Below, piece after piece: positions 9,339 through 18,399 of a stretch of DNA of 29,675 nucleotides. The notes under the pieces are model-generated. The model saw only the letters and a program-made list of their open reading frames with translations, ran no database searches and was not told where the DNA came from. The position numbers were made by a program, and so were the translations under genes. This stretch comes from Pholiota molesta (taxonomy: Eukaryota; Basidiomycota; Agaricomycetes; Agaricales; Strophariaceae): NCBI GenBank assembly GCA_014925825.1, contig JACGCK010000388.1, positions 1 through 29,675 of the forward strand, given 5' to 3'. Every line of letters begins with the position of its first letter. Positions within the stretch are counted from its first letter, which is position 1.

Positions 9339-11095
9339 CTAAGGATAAATGCCCATCTGCTCTCTGCAGAATTGGACTTTGGTAGCTGGTAGAGCCTTGG
9401 TGAGAATGTCTGCAACTTGCTCAGCAGTAGGGATATAGGAAGGAAGGATGATTTTGTCATTAACAGCATCTCGAAGCCAGTAGAAGCGCAGATCGAGGTG
9501 CTTCATGCATCCATGGTGCTCAGGATTCTTGGAGACGCTGATAGCGGATTGGTTGTCAATGTGGAGAGTGGAAGGCTGGTGAATGGTGTAGCCAAATTCA
9601 CGCAGAATGTTGCGCATCCAAGCGATCTCCTTGCCTGCTTCAACAGCTGCAATGAACTCTGCTTCAGTAGTGGAGAGAGCGACGATTCCCTGCAGTTTGC
9701 TGCTCCAGCCAATTGCACCACCAGCCATGAGAGTCACATAACCACCTGGAGAGTGTCCGGTGTCTTTGCAATCGCCATGAGATGTGTCGCAGTAGGTGGT
9801 GAACATGTCCGGACCCAGCTCGCCTGAGTAGTGCAGCTTGTGCTCTAGCGTTCCCTTGAGATAGCGCAATAAGTGTTTTACTGCTGCCCAGTGTTTGGGA
9901 CCAGGATTGCTGTTGAAACGTGCTAGGTAGGCGACGACTTGAGCGATGTCACTGCGAGTCATAGAGGCGAGATACTGGAGGGAACCGATGCAGCTGAGGT
10001 AGGGAACAGTGCACATGAATTCGATGTCATCTGGAGTGGATGCGCCCATTTCCTTTGTTAGAATGCAGCCAGGAATCATGGGAGTCGAAACAGGACTGCA
10101 GTTGGTCATGTTGTAGCGCTCTAGGATGTCCAGGATGAATTGGTGTTGGTGGAGTGCGATGGTGCGCGATTTGTGGTCTCTGGTGATGCCTACACCAAGC
10201 AGGAACTCCGTTGGTCCAAGATTGCGGCATTTGAAGTGTCCAGCTAGCTGCTCAACCGCCCTGTCAATCGCAGCAGCGTCCTTGCAAGCGAAGGTAATAT
10301 CATCGATGTAGATGGGGACAAAAATGCGAACAAGACCCTCAGAGTAAATGTAGACAGACCGGTCTGCTTCAACTCACTTGAAGCCCATGTGAGTGAGGGT
10401 AGTGTGCAGCTTGATGTTCCACTGTCTAGCTGACTGCTTGAGACCATAGAGCGATTTCCGGAGCCTGCAGACCTTGTTGGGAGCGCCTTCATGGAATCCT
10501 TCAGGCTGTCTCATGTAGATGTATTCCTCAAGGTCTCCATTGGTGAAAGCAGCTGAAACGTCGACAGAGCGCAATTCCAGGTCCTCTGCAGCAGCAATGG
10601 CAAACATCATCTGTATCGTCGCAGGACGGGGCGTCGGTGCGTGGACTTCCTGATAGTCGCGTCCGGGACGTTGCGAGCAGCCTTGGGCGACGATGCGAGC
10701 CTTGTAGCGTTCGATAGAGCCGTCAGAATGCGTCTTTATGTGAAAGACCCAGCTAGAGCCAATGGCCTTTTCACCTGGTGGGAGGTCCACAATCTCCCAA
10801 GTGCCATTTTGGATGAGGGTGTTGTACTCTGCAAGTGTGGCTTCTTTCCAACGTTCCGAATCATCGCTTTTCAGCGCCTGCTTGTAGTTGTGTGGATCTG
10901 ATGTCAAGGCAGCTCCAGCAAACTGAATTTCGTCCATGTCATTGTCTAGAGCAGGGCCAGTGTCGTTCTCATTCGCAGGAGCAGCAGGAGCCGGAGTGAC
11001 CTTCCACCATTCTCTAGGAGGATTTGGGATGCGAGTAGAGCATCGAGCTGGCTCAGCTGTGCCTCTAGGTGGATGAGGAGCGCGAGGAGCGTGAG
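9339..11095 (-). pseudogene. Copia RT-RNase H of copy 3, with shared stop
   Basis: Minus-strand linker end, reverse transcriptase and RNase H. The frame open from the junction to 10374 is interrupted by a TGA (10376-10374) at exactly the site where copy 2 has TGA and copy 1 has CGA. It then reopens through the YIDD motif and the RNase H Asp/Glu residues to 9339. The 256-residue C-terminal segment (10109-9339) is identical in translation to that of copy 2. Protease and integrase are deleted, so even read-through would give only RT-RNase H. Confidence 0.9.
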
Positions 11096-12021
11096 CTGGC
11101 GCCTGTGTCTGCAAGCCAAGGGAAGTCAGCGTCGCTCTGGAGAGTGGTAGGATCGAAAGTTGACAGTGCACTTGCATTTCCAGCGAACTCCGGCGTTGTT
11201 TGCTCTGCTTGCCTCGCTTTGTGCCCCTTGGGTTTGGAGCGGTTGAGACGGACCTCTTCGCGTGCATCTTCCTTGAACTTGAGGTACTTCTTGCAGTTCG
11301 CTTCGATGTGCCATTTAGCACCACAGAACGTGCATTCGGGCGGGGAGGAGGCTGTAGAGGACGAGGACGATGCAGCAAGGGCAGAGGAGACGTTGGGAGT
11401 GACAGAGGCGCGATGGCGACATTGGGACTCCTCTGTAACGAAGGCCTGATGGATTGTAGACTTCTCGAGCTTGTCCAGCAGCAGCAGAGACGATGTGAAT
11501 GCGCTGAACTTGTCTGGAAGCGCTCTAATGAGTGTCATGCTTGCCAGCTCATCATCTAGGTTGGAGAGGGTGAAGTCCTTAGGCCGAAGGTCCTGAATGC
11601 GGTTGATAGCTGTGTCCACCCTGTTCATAAGAGACTGCAGAGTCCCCTCTTCCTGCTTCCTGATCGAAAATAGGTCGTCATAGGCATTGAAGCGTGCACC
11701 AGGACGTTTCTGGAGGTGTACAGCAGCCAGGGCAGCCCACATCTTCACTGGATCATCCGAAATCGTCGCAAAGTGGATCTTCTGGTTCTCATCCACTGCC
11801 AGATAGATGTAGCCAGCTGCCTTGTCCGATTTGAGGTACCAGGCATCGAGTGCAGTCTCTTCTCCGTCCGTGGGAGGCGACGAGACCGTGGGGGCCTTGG
11901 ATTGACCGGAAACGATGTGCCAAACGCCCTGGGAGCGTAGCCAAGCCTGCATTTCACCACACCAAGTTGGGTAGTTGGAGGCATTGAGTTTGGCAAAGGT
12001 GGGGAGAGAGGAAGAAGCCAT
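11065..12021 (-). pseudogene. Copia gag with start of protease (copy 3)
   Basis: 318 codons from ATG at 12021, the only gag start of this family in the window. The N-terminus (LPTFAKLNASNYPTWCGEMQ) is typical of Copia gag proteins of the DUF4219/UBN2 group, which package RNA into cytoplasmic particles. A CX2CX4HX4C zinc knuckle CTFCGAKWHIEANC lies near residues 229-242. After FPWLADTGA, the protease active-site motif, the frame crosses a deletion junction into a shifted linker frame, adding a short Ser/Arg-rich tail and a stop. The gag part itself is open, so a gag protein could in principle be made, but there is no 5' LTR promoter. Confidence 0.88.
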
Positions 12022-12176
12022 GATAGAGCAAGATGGAAACGAGATGAAGTGGCGGCGGTGAGAGAGGATGCGTGGGGGTGTGCGATGAACGTTCTGACGC
12101 GATGACGTGGCAGTAGGAGCAACGGTGCGTCAAGTACGAGCGAAACGAGCGAGAGTGTGGAAATGGAAAGTTGAGA
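12022..12176 (-). other. 5' leader of Copia copy 3
   Basis: Region upstream of the gag ATG on the minus strand. It is GC-richer than the sequence beyond about 12176, matching the coding part of the element. No LTR end (TG...CA or CTTTCA) or primer-binding site is recognisable, so the copy is 5'-truncated. Confidence 0.6.
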
Positions 12177-12658
12177 CTGTTGTTGGAAAACGAGTTTAAA
12201 GCGCTTTTGTTTGATAAAGCTGAGTCTCTAACTCATATTCTTGATTGGTTGGACACAGTAGTCTATACAAACATGGAAGATTGGCCTGCTTATATGTATT
12301 GATAAAGCTTGTTTGGTGAGTAGTATATTTTCCAATTGAACTTGTAGTTACATAGTATTTTAGGTTTTGCGAAGTCTTGCTCTACAACCAAACTATTGGA
12401 ATGAGTGGTCTCGAAATATGTAGAACTTATTGCAATCCTACACCTGAGAGTGGTGACTTGGTTGGAGAATGCACTGATGACAATGGAAATGTTTACAAAG
12501 TATATATATATATATATATTTATTTTTGTATTCATTTTAACTTCTTTATTTAGGTTTGGGAATTTAATATGGAAGCTAGCGAGCAGCTCAATGCTTGGAT
12601 GACTGGATTCAATTTGATTCTCAAGCGCATGGTGTCCAAGAACTTTAAAAACCAATGA
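12177..12658 (+). pseudogene. Decayed three-exon gene fragment, possibly KDZ-transposon-associated
   Basis: Three coding blocks joined by two well-formed introns. Exon 1 (12177-12315) reads LLLENEFKALLFDKAESL, then THILDWLDTVVYTN, then MEDWPAYM, and needs a 1-nt shift near 12293 to continue as YVLIKLVW. Intron 1 is 12316-12363 (GTGAGT...TTTTAG, 48 bp). Exon 2 (12364-12499) reads FCEVLLYNQTIGMSGLEICR and ends GECTDDNGNVYK. Intron 2 is 12500-12553 (GTATAT...TTTTAAC...TTTAG, 54 bp). Exon 3 (12554-12658) reads VWEFNMEASEQLNAWMTGF, then NLILKRMVSKNF, with TGA at 12656. From memory of the family, this pattern resembles the C-terminal part of large Agaricomycete proteins with CxC5/CxC6-type cysteine clusters that travel with KDZ transposons. 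That identity is tentative; the spliced-gene structure is better supported. Both ends are truncated, by Copia copy 3 and by the CCACTGG array. Confidence 0.55.
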
Positions 12659-12689
12659 AGACTCATAAATATTGATAGATTGACTATTA

Positions 12690-12870
12690 ATGACCACTGG
12701 GTGCCTACTGAAAATCAGTGGTTGACCGCTGATGACCACTGATGACCACTGAGGACCACCAGTGACCACTGATGACCACTGACAACCACTGAAAATCAGT
12801 GGTTAACCACTGATGACCAGTGGTTGCCCACTGGTAAGCAGTGCTCAATAGTGGCAACCACTGCTAAGGG
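12690..12870. repeat. CCACTGG dyad array 2, 10-bp period
   Basis: From 12720 to about 12800 the words TGACCACTGA repeat with an exact 10-bp period, interrupted by inverse words (ATCAGTGG). It is separated from the next array only by the MITE at 12876-13078, so the two were probably continuous. Confidence 0.85.
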
Positions 12871-12875
12871 CTACT

Positions 12876-13078
12876 GCAGGTAAAGTACTGGATTCATCAG
12901 GCATGCTTTTACTCCATAATCAGTGGGTCAATCTTTATGCTCTAAATTATATTATGTAGGTGTTATAAAAAGCTTTAAAAAGCACCCTTGATCATGTATT
13001 TGTATTAGGTATTACCATGAGAGATTGCATAAAGATTGACCCACCGGTTATGGAGTAAAATCAGTACTTTACCCTCCA
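12876..13078. mobile_element. MITE-like element with long TIRs
   Basis: About 203 bp with imperfect terminal inverted repeats of roughly 48-60 bp. The left arm has GGTAAAGTACTG, TTTTACTCCATAA and GTGGGTCAATCTTTATGC (12878-12941); the right arm, read on the minus strand (13077-13029), has GGTAAAGTACTGATTTTACT, CCATAA and GTGGGTCAATCTTTATGC. The core is AT-rich and non-coding. It interrupts a CCACTGG array. A target duplication is not clear. Confidence 0.75.
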
Positions 13079-13083
13079 CCACC

Positions 13084-13510
13084 TTTAACCAGTGGTCACC
13101 ACTGGTCACCACTGGTCACCACTGGTTGACCAGTGGTTCCAGTGGTTTGTTTAACCAGTGGTCACCAGTGGTTCCAGTGGTTCCAGTGGTTTGACCAGTG
13201 GTTCCAGTGGTTTCCAGTGGACAACCACTGGTTAACCAGTGGTTTCAGTGGTCAACCAGTGGTTTGACCAGTGGTTCCAGTGGTCAACCAGTGGTTTGAC
13301 CAGTGGTTCCAGTGGTTCCAGTGGTTTGACCAGTGGTTCCAGTGGTTTGACCAGTGGTTCCAGTGGTTCCAGTGGTCAACCACTGGTCAACCAGTGGTTC
13401 TAGTGGTTTGGCCAGTTGCTCTAGTAGTCAACTATTGGTTTTAATAGTTAACCAGTCATTGACTAGTGGGTCTGGTGGTTAACCAGTAGTTGACCAGTGG
13501 TTCCAGTGCT
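13084..13510. repeat. CCAGTGG dyad array 3, 9+12 bp unit
   Basis: Mostly CCAGTGG on the plus strand. The dominant pattern alternates CCAGTGGTT with CCAGTGGTTTGA, giving a 21-bp higher-order unit, with a few inverse CCACTGG words. It decays towards 13400-13510. No coding potential. Confidence 0.88.
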
Positions 13511-13539
13511 TATATGGTAGTTGTATTAGTATACTCAGA

Positions 13540-14257
13540 CCCTATTGAAATCTCAAGATCATCTCTATTATTTAACAAATCATCAAAGCCAATACTATGT
13601 AATTTTATTAAAATCAGATGATAAGAAACAAAAACTCATACTATGGCTTGCTATGGCTTACTATATAGAGAGCTATAGTAAGCTATAGTTCTATAGTATA
13701 GCTATGCTACCTTAGTATATATAGCACTCATAGCTAAAACTGAGTTGGTTAAAATAGATAATTAATAAAGATGTTGTTTAAAGCAATAAAAACAGAGTAA
13801 AGAGGTAAAATATCCATAGTCCAAAAATTATATAATAAGGTCAAGACAAATCTGTTATATATAACCTCCATCTAATAGGAATACTAGTGTACTACTAGTT
13901 TTGGTTGTCAAGTCGCAGTTATCCACTGTTTACTCAATTTACTTGGCAAATAAATAGTATTATAGAATTTCAATACATTTTTATATATATTATGATTTTA
14001 TAATGCCAAAGGTGTGCTTATTGGATTTGAAAGTGAATCTTAATCCAAAAATCATAGTTGACTACTTGTTACTAGACACTAACATCAGCAAACTCAAGTT
14101 TTGCTATGGGTGCTATATAGTACTATAAAGCTAGTATATCTATACTATGGCACTATGGCTTACAATGGCTCACTATATAGTATGATTTCTTTTTCTTAAA
14201 ACCTAAATTTATTGATATTAGATAGTCTTGGCATTGATGATTTATTGAATAATAGAG
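13540..14257. mobile_element. AT-rich TIR element, fuller copy
   Basis: The left 200 bp (13540-13760) and right 170 bp (14085-14257) are inverted copies: the left end CTCTATTATTTAACAAATCA (13563-) matches the reverse complement of the right end ...TTTATTGAATAATAGAG (-14257), and the similarity continues inward through AACTCAGTTTT and GTGCTATATA. The left TIR extends outward to about 13540 (CCCTATTGAAATCTC), an extension also seen at the right end of the 8303-8832 copy. In this copy the right end is cut at 14257 by a Copia LTR scrap. No ORF with conserved frame. Confidence 0.75.
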
Positions 14258-14277
14258 TGTAAAAGGTGGCGAGTTCG
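14258..14277 (-). repeat. 20-bp scrap of Copia LTR end
   Basis: TGTAAAAGGTGGCGAGTTCG on the plus strand matches the terminal 20 bp of the Copia LTR in minus orientation (TGAAAAGGTGGCGAGTTCGG at 9021). It sits exactly at the cut edge of the TIR element. Confidence 0.65.
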
Positions 14278-14279
14278 GT

Positions 14280-14800
14280 TGATTATAACATAGCTTACTT
14301 AACGAATGAAACGTTGGCAAAAGCATCTTGTAGTAGTCTGGTAATGTACACATCATCAATTTAATTATAGTGCAGTCAAATATTGCTCGATTATTTAAGT
14401 CTAAAATACATTGGGCAGGTATATATGCCCTCCATGTATGGGCAAGTTTGCGAGAGGCACGAATGATTAATGGTTGAAACGCAGGCAAAAGTGTTTATAA
14501 GCGACCAAAATACTCAGCTGATCGTAAACTATTAATATCTTCGTCAATTCTTATGCTAAAAATATGGTTTTAACATTGTTCGAAAGGGCTATTAGTGCTC
14601 TACTATGCGACAAAAATCTTGCAGAAAGACCAGTTGAAACCAGTCTTAACCGGTTTTAATCGGTCTTTTGATTTGGAGAATCAGGAAAGACCGTGGACTG
14701 GACCATGGTTGTGGTCTTGATCGGTCTATTCTATTTCCGGTCCACTGCGGTTATGGTCCGGTCTTTTCCAGTTTGTAACCAGACCTGCAAACACTATTAA
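14280..14800 (+). mobile_element. Non-coding repeat ending in a GACCAGTC-word module
   Basis: About 520 bp matching 17125-17640 in inverted orientation, including the words GTAAACTATNAATATCTT, TTATGCTAAAA and TAGTGNTCTAC. The last roughly 209 bp (14592-14800) is a module bounded by TTAGTGCTCT and AACACTATTAA and filled with GACCAGTC/GGTCTT/CCGGTC words. The reading frame here (14488-14153, minus) is not conserved in phase with the second copy, so I treat the repeat as non-coding. Confidence 0.7.
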
Positions 14801-15118
14801 CCACTGGAACCACTGGTTGGAGCACTGGTTGACCACTGGAACCACTGAACCACTGTGGTCAAACTGGAACCACTGGTTGACCACTGGAACCACTGGTCAA
14901 ACCACTAGAACCACTGGAATCACTGGTCAACCAGTGGTAACCACTGGTGACCACTGGTGACCACTGGTTAAACAAACCACTGAAACCAGTGGTGACCAGT
15001 GGTTCAACCACTGGAACCATCAGAACCACTGGTAAAACCACTGGTTGACTGACCACTCGAACCACTGGTTGACCAGTGGTAACCAGTGGTCACCAGTGGT
15101 AACCACTGGTTAAATGCG
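14800..15118. repeat. CCACTGG dyad array 4
   Basis: Dominated by ACCACTGG(A/T) words, the opposite orientation to array 3, with scattered CCAGTGG. It follows directly on the GACCAGTC-word repeat and grades into ordinary AT-rich sequence at about 15118. Confidence 0.85.
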
Positions 15119-15890
15119 GTGGAGTGATAAGACCTCAGTAAAATGTGAATTACATTCAGTACCTATTTATTGCCACATTATTTTGCTTATATCTCATGAA
15201 CCACTACAGCTAAAATCACAACACCTTTTGCATTGGGTTTGTATTATAAATATGCATCTACTGATATAATATAGTCCTATGCTCACCCAGAAGAAGTGCC
15301 CAAGCTGCAATATGCAGTACAAATAATAGTGGATTTTCATTTCCCTTTCTCTTCCTCATTTTCCTTTTCTCTCATATCATCTCATCATTGTACCATACAC
15401 ACCGCATTTACCACATACCATAGTTCTTTTTCTCATGTGACATATTCTTCTATTCCCTCATTTATTTTCTCATTTATACCACTACATTAATCCTACCATA
15501 CACAGCACATTAACTAACATATCCCCAATGCATTGTGAGCCTAATTACTCAGGCATGCTCCCTCAGGAAGCCCATTATATTTATTCAGCTACTTAGAGTA
15601 GATACATAATCTTCAGAATGGAAATGATGTAGTATAGAACATATGTATCAGTAGATGTCCAACATAAGGCAGACACCTCAATGGACAAGAAATGGATTTT
15701 TAAAATAAAAATAAAAAATAGTAGATTATTCTATTTTGGGATGTTACCACACCCAAATAGGATTCTATACCTAATGAGGCATTGCTATTTTGGAAAATCT
15801 TATCATACCATGTATCTAATCAATCAGCAGATTGATCTAATCTGCCAATCTGATGCAAATTCTAAATATAGAAGCTCATTAAGTGTACAT
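15119..15890. other. Unassigned AT-rich and pyrimidine-rich stretch
   Basis: No gene recognised. About 15330-15500 is strongly pyrimidine-rich (TTTCATTTCC, CTCTTCC, TTTTCTCTC) and 15680-15860 is AT-rich. Short reading frames here are low-complexity and unsupported. Confidence 0.5.
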
Positions 15891-15894
15891 AGCA

Positions 15895-16310
15895 GGGAAT
15901 GAAATAGCTGATGGCAAGGATTGAAATCATTTATGGCAGCAATGAAATTAGCCATGGAAGCAATGAAATCGCACCTATGGTACCAATGAGAAATCCTATG
16001 GCAGATATGCAATTGCTCCCATGGCAGGGAATAAAATAGCCCATGACAGATATCAGATTGCACCTGTGGCAGCAATGAAATATCCCATGGAGGCAATGAA
16101 ATAGCCCATGACAGATATCAGATCACACTTGTGGCAGCAATAAAATACCCATGGAGGCAATGAAATCATACCTGTGAGAGCAATAAAATATCCCATGGAG
16201 GCAATGAAATAGTCTCTGAGAGCAATGAAAGGATGTCTGTGACAGCAATGAAATAATCCATGACAAATATCAGATCATTAGCTGTGACAGGAATTAGATC
16301 ACTCCCTGAG
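15895..16310. repeat. Diverged minisatellite, ~28-bp unit
   Basis: Units share the words CCATGGAGGCAATGAAAT and TGTGGCAGCAATGAAATA with spacing near 28 bp, and a higher-order pattern in which ATGACAGATATCAGAT recurs (about 16037, 16106 and 16259). Units are diverged, so the array is old. Confidence 0.8.
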
Positions 16311-16400
16311 CCTCTCATATCATAAGTAGCCTGGCAGGAAAAAAAATGGGTGTGCTGAGCTTTGCCATGGATATATCATTTAAGATTGCAGGCACTAGTG

Positions 16401-16496
16401 GAAGTGAACAATTAAGGACTTCAGATGTCATTCTACAGCTACATACATGTGTATCATGTGATCATATCAGCTGAGACTGAAAAGGCAACTCTAATA
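16401..16496 (-). repeat. Decayed Copia LTR fragment
   Basis: Minus-strand remnant of roughly the first 115 bp of the Copia LTR: it keeps TAAGGACTTCAGATGTCATT, CTACAGCTACATACATGTGT, CATGTGATCA and AGCTGAGACTGAAAAGGCAA, ending CTAATA where intact LTRs have CTAACA. A small deletion has removed part of the palindrome region. It is older than the LTRs at 3458, 8043 and 9281. Confidence 0.85.
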
Positions 16497-17124
16497 GTCT
16501 AAAAGGGTAGCAATCCTAAAGACAGACCATTGGGCCTACCTAGTCAGAAGAATATGGATAGGGAAAAGGCCAGAAATGGCCTCTACCCCACTGGTGGGTG
16601 AGGTGTGGAATGCACCTATAATCTATAGTGCACTGCTGGTATACTCTTCCATGAGTTTTGCAAGCTTTACATTACACTTTTTTTTTGTGTATTAGGAGTA
16701 GGGCTGCTAGTAGACTTGATTGTAGCAGTATAGAAGGAGGACATGATGGCCACAAGCACATAAAAAGTATAAAGGTGTAAATAATGAATATATATATGGT
16801 AGAAATATAGAGACCACTCCAATGCTGTCCAAGAATTGTGTAGCATATGAAACTCAAGATGTGAATATTAGAATTAGAATAAAACACACATACTTAAGAA
16901 TATATATATAAACACTCCTTATTTTCCAATTCCATAAACTAAGGTTCCTAATCAAGAAAAATAACCTTAGCAAATTTATTTGTAAATTTGGGTGGAACCC
17001 CAACACATTTCAGGTCACAATCAAGATTTTCAAGATACAGATTGTAAAGTAGCATGGTGCAGATGCTGCCTTCCAACTCATCTATCTAATCCAAGGAGCT
17101 CTAGACACAGCACAAGCATAGGCA
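16497..17124. other. Unassigned AT-rich stretch
   Basis: No gene or repeat family recognised. It has a T-run at 16679, a perfect 8-bp hairpin CTAAGGTT/AACCTTAG (16939-16946, 16963-16970) and several TATATA runs. Confidence 0.5.
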
Positions 17125-17640
17125 TTAGTGTTCTGAGGTCTGGTTACAAGACTGGAAAAAGACTGGAAAGAAACTGGACCTTAACAAAAGTGGACCAATC
17201 AAGACCACAACTGTAGTCCAGTTCTGCGGTCTATCATGATTTTGAAGATCAAAAGACTGACAAAAACTGGTTAGGACTGGTCTCGACTGGTCTTTTGGCG
17301 GGATTTTTGGTGATATTGTAGAACACTAACAGACCTTTTAAACCATATTAAAATCATAATTTTAGCATGAGAAATGACAAAGATATTTATAGTTTACAAT
17401 CAATTCTTTATTTTCAGTGCTTAAAAAATGTTTTTTGCCCATGTTTCAACCATTAAGTATTCGTACCTTTTGCAAACTTGCATGAACATAGATAACATAC
17501 ATATCTACAACATAAATTCTAAACCTTACTATTTAAACAAGACCGATTGGTTTATAATTAAATCAACATTCTCTACTTTACTTAACTATCAACAAGACAC
17601 TTTTGTTAATGGCTCATTCATTAATAGAGCTATCTTTTGC
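17125..17640 (-). mobile_element. Inverted second copy of the GACCAGTC-word repeat
   Basis: Inverted match to 14280-14800. The module at 17125-17329 (205 bp) is bounded by TTAGTGTTCT (17125-17134) and its exact inverse AGAACACTAA (17320-17329), so it looks like a MITE by itself; similarity to the other copy nevertheless continues past it to about 17640. The interior is rich in GACTGG/GGTCTT words. Non-coding. Confidence 0.7.
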
Positions 17641-17789
17641 AAATCAAATCCAAAGTAGCCAGTCAAAATACCTATCCAACAAGGTCTTAATCATAATATT
17701 TAATAAAGAGTTCTATGAGATATAGCTAAATGTGTGCAACCAGTCTATTTTCTACTATTCAAGTGAGTTCTACATGTAAAATCAACTGT
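17641..17789. other. Unassigned spacer
   Basis: AT-rich sequence between the inverted repeat copy and the next GACCAGTC-word block. Nothing recognisable. Confidence 0.4.
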
Positions 17790-18024
17790 AAGTCAGCCTA
17801 AAACTCTGGTTTGGACCATTCTACAGCCAGTTCTCAACCAGCCTTTACTAGAACTGGTTGTACCAGTTTTGGTGGTTGCTAAACCACCAAAGACCAATGT
17901 AAACCAGTCTATGTCAGTCTTGTGCAGTTTTTTGCAGTCTCTAAACTACAGTTAACTGGTTGTGGTCTTGGTCCATGGCCCTTAGGGCCAAAAGACCAGA
18001 CCAGACCAGACCTCAGAATACTAA
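17790..18024 (+). repeat. Third, partial GACCAGTC-word module
   Basis: Ends with GACCAGACCTCAGAATACTAAT, the inverse of the terminus TTAGTGTTCTGAGGTCTGG at 17125 with slight changes. The interior has CCAGTC/GGTCTTGGTCC words and a GGCCCTTAGGGCC palindrome. The left boundary is unclear, and there is no matching TTAGTG end. Confidence 0.6.
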
Positions 18025-18059
18025 TAGGCATTGGCTGAGGAGGAGGTGCACAATCAGCC

Positions 18060-18308
18060 TGTTTGTAGAGCCGCAGACACTCTATGTGTGCACATTCCAC
18101 CACTAATGAGCGGCACAACAGGTGTGCAAAACTCTCGCTCATTAGCGGTAGCTAATGTGCACATTACCATCCATGGTAAGGATCCGGTAATGTGCACACA
18201 CTCTTAGTGATGTGCACATTATTTGCATAAAAAATGTCACCGAGCACAGTAGAACTCCCGACTATACATACTAAACCCATACTCTAAACCACTACACCAT
18301 TGAGGCAT
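18060..18308 (-). mobile_element. tRNA-derived SINE-like copy A
   Basis: On the minus strand, a tRNA-like head at 18308-18238 (CAATGGTGTAGTGGTTTAGA as box A region, GGGAGTTCTACTGTGC as a decayed box B) is followed by a body with repeated TGTGCACATTA words, then CGCTAATGAGCGAGAG and TTTTGCACACCT. The body matches copy B at 18640-18780. No poly(A) tail is visible; the 3' end fades near 18060. It is not a functional tRNA: the stems do not close cleanly. Confidence 0.65.
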
Positions 18309-18399
18309 TAGTAGCCATAGCAATGTATACGTTGTTGTGCGCAATTTATGCAATCTGTAAACAAAAAGATATGCTCCCGCACATCCACAATGATTCTCC

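Larger units (their letters stand above)
9021..12176 (-). mobile_element. Ty1/Copia retrotransposon copy 3, internally deleted
   Basis: On the minus strand: leader (12176-12022), complete gag start, first residues of protease, then a deletion junction at 11091-11095 directly into the end of the proline-rich linker, then RT, RNase H, polypurine tract (9288-9282) and 3' LTR (9281-9021). There is no 5' LTR; the leader meets an unrelated decayed gene at about 12176. It is the inverted partner of copy 2. Confidence 0.9.

Noticed and set aside
12290..12769. 159-codon minus-strand frame
   Set aside because: It runs antisense through the introns and TA repeat of the decayed spliced gene and into the CCACTGG array.
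15296..15490. 64-codon frame in the pyrimidine-rich stretch
   Set aside because: Composition is Ser/Phe/Pro low complexity from a CT-rich tract; no domain.
14153..17658. Reading frames 14488-14153 (minus) and 17428-17658 (plus) in the two repeat copies as a conserved protein
   Set aside because: Aligning the copies codon by codon shows phase changes at several places (around the GTTTCAACC and CTTTTG words), and the first frame starts at TTG. No conserved product.
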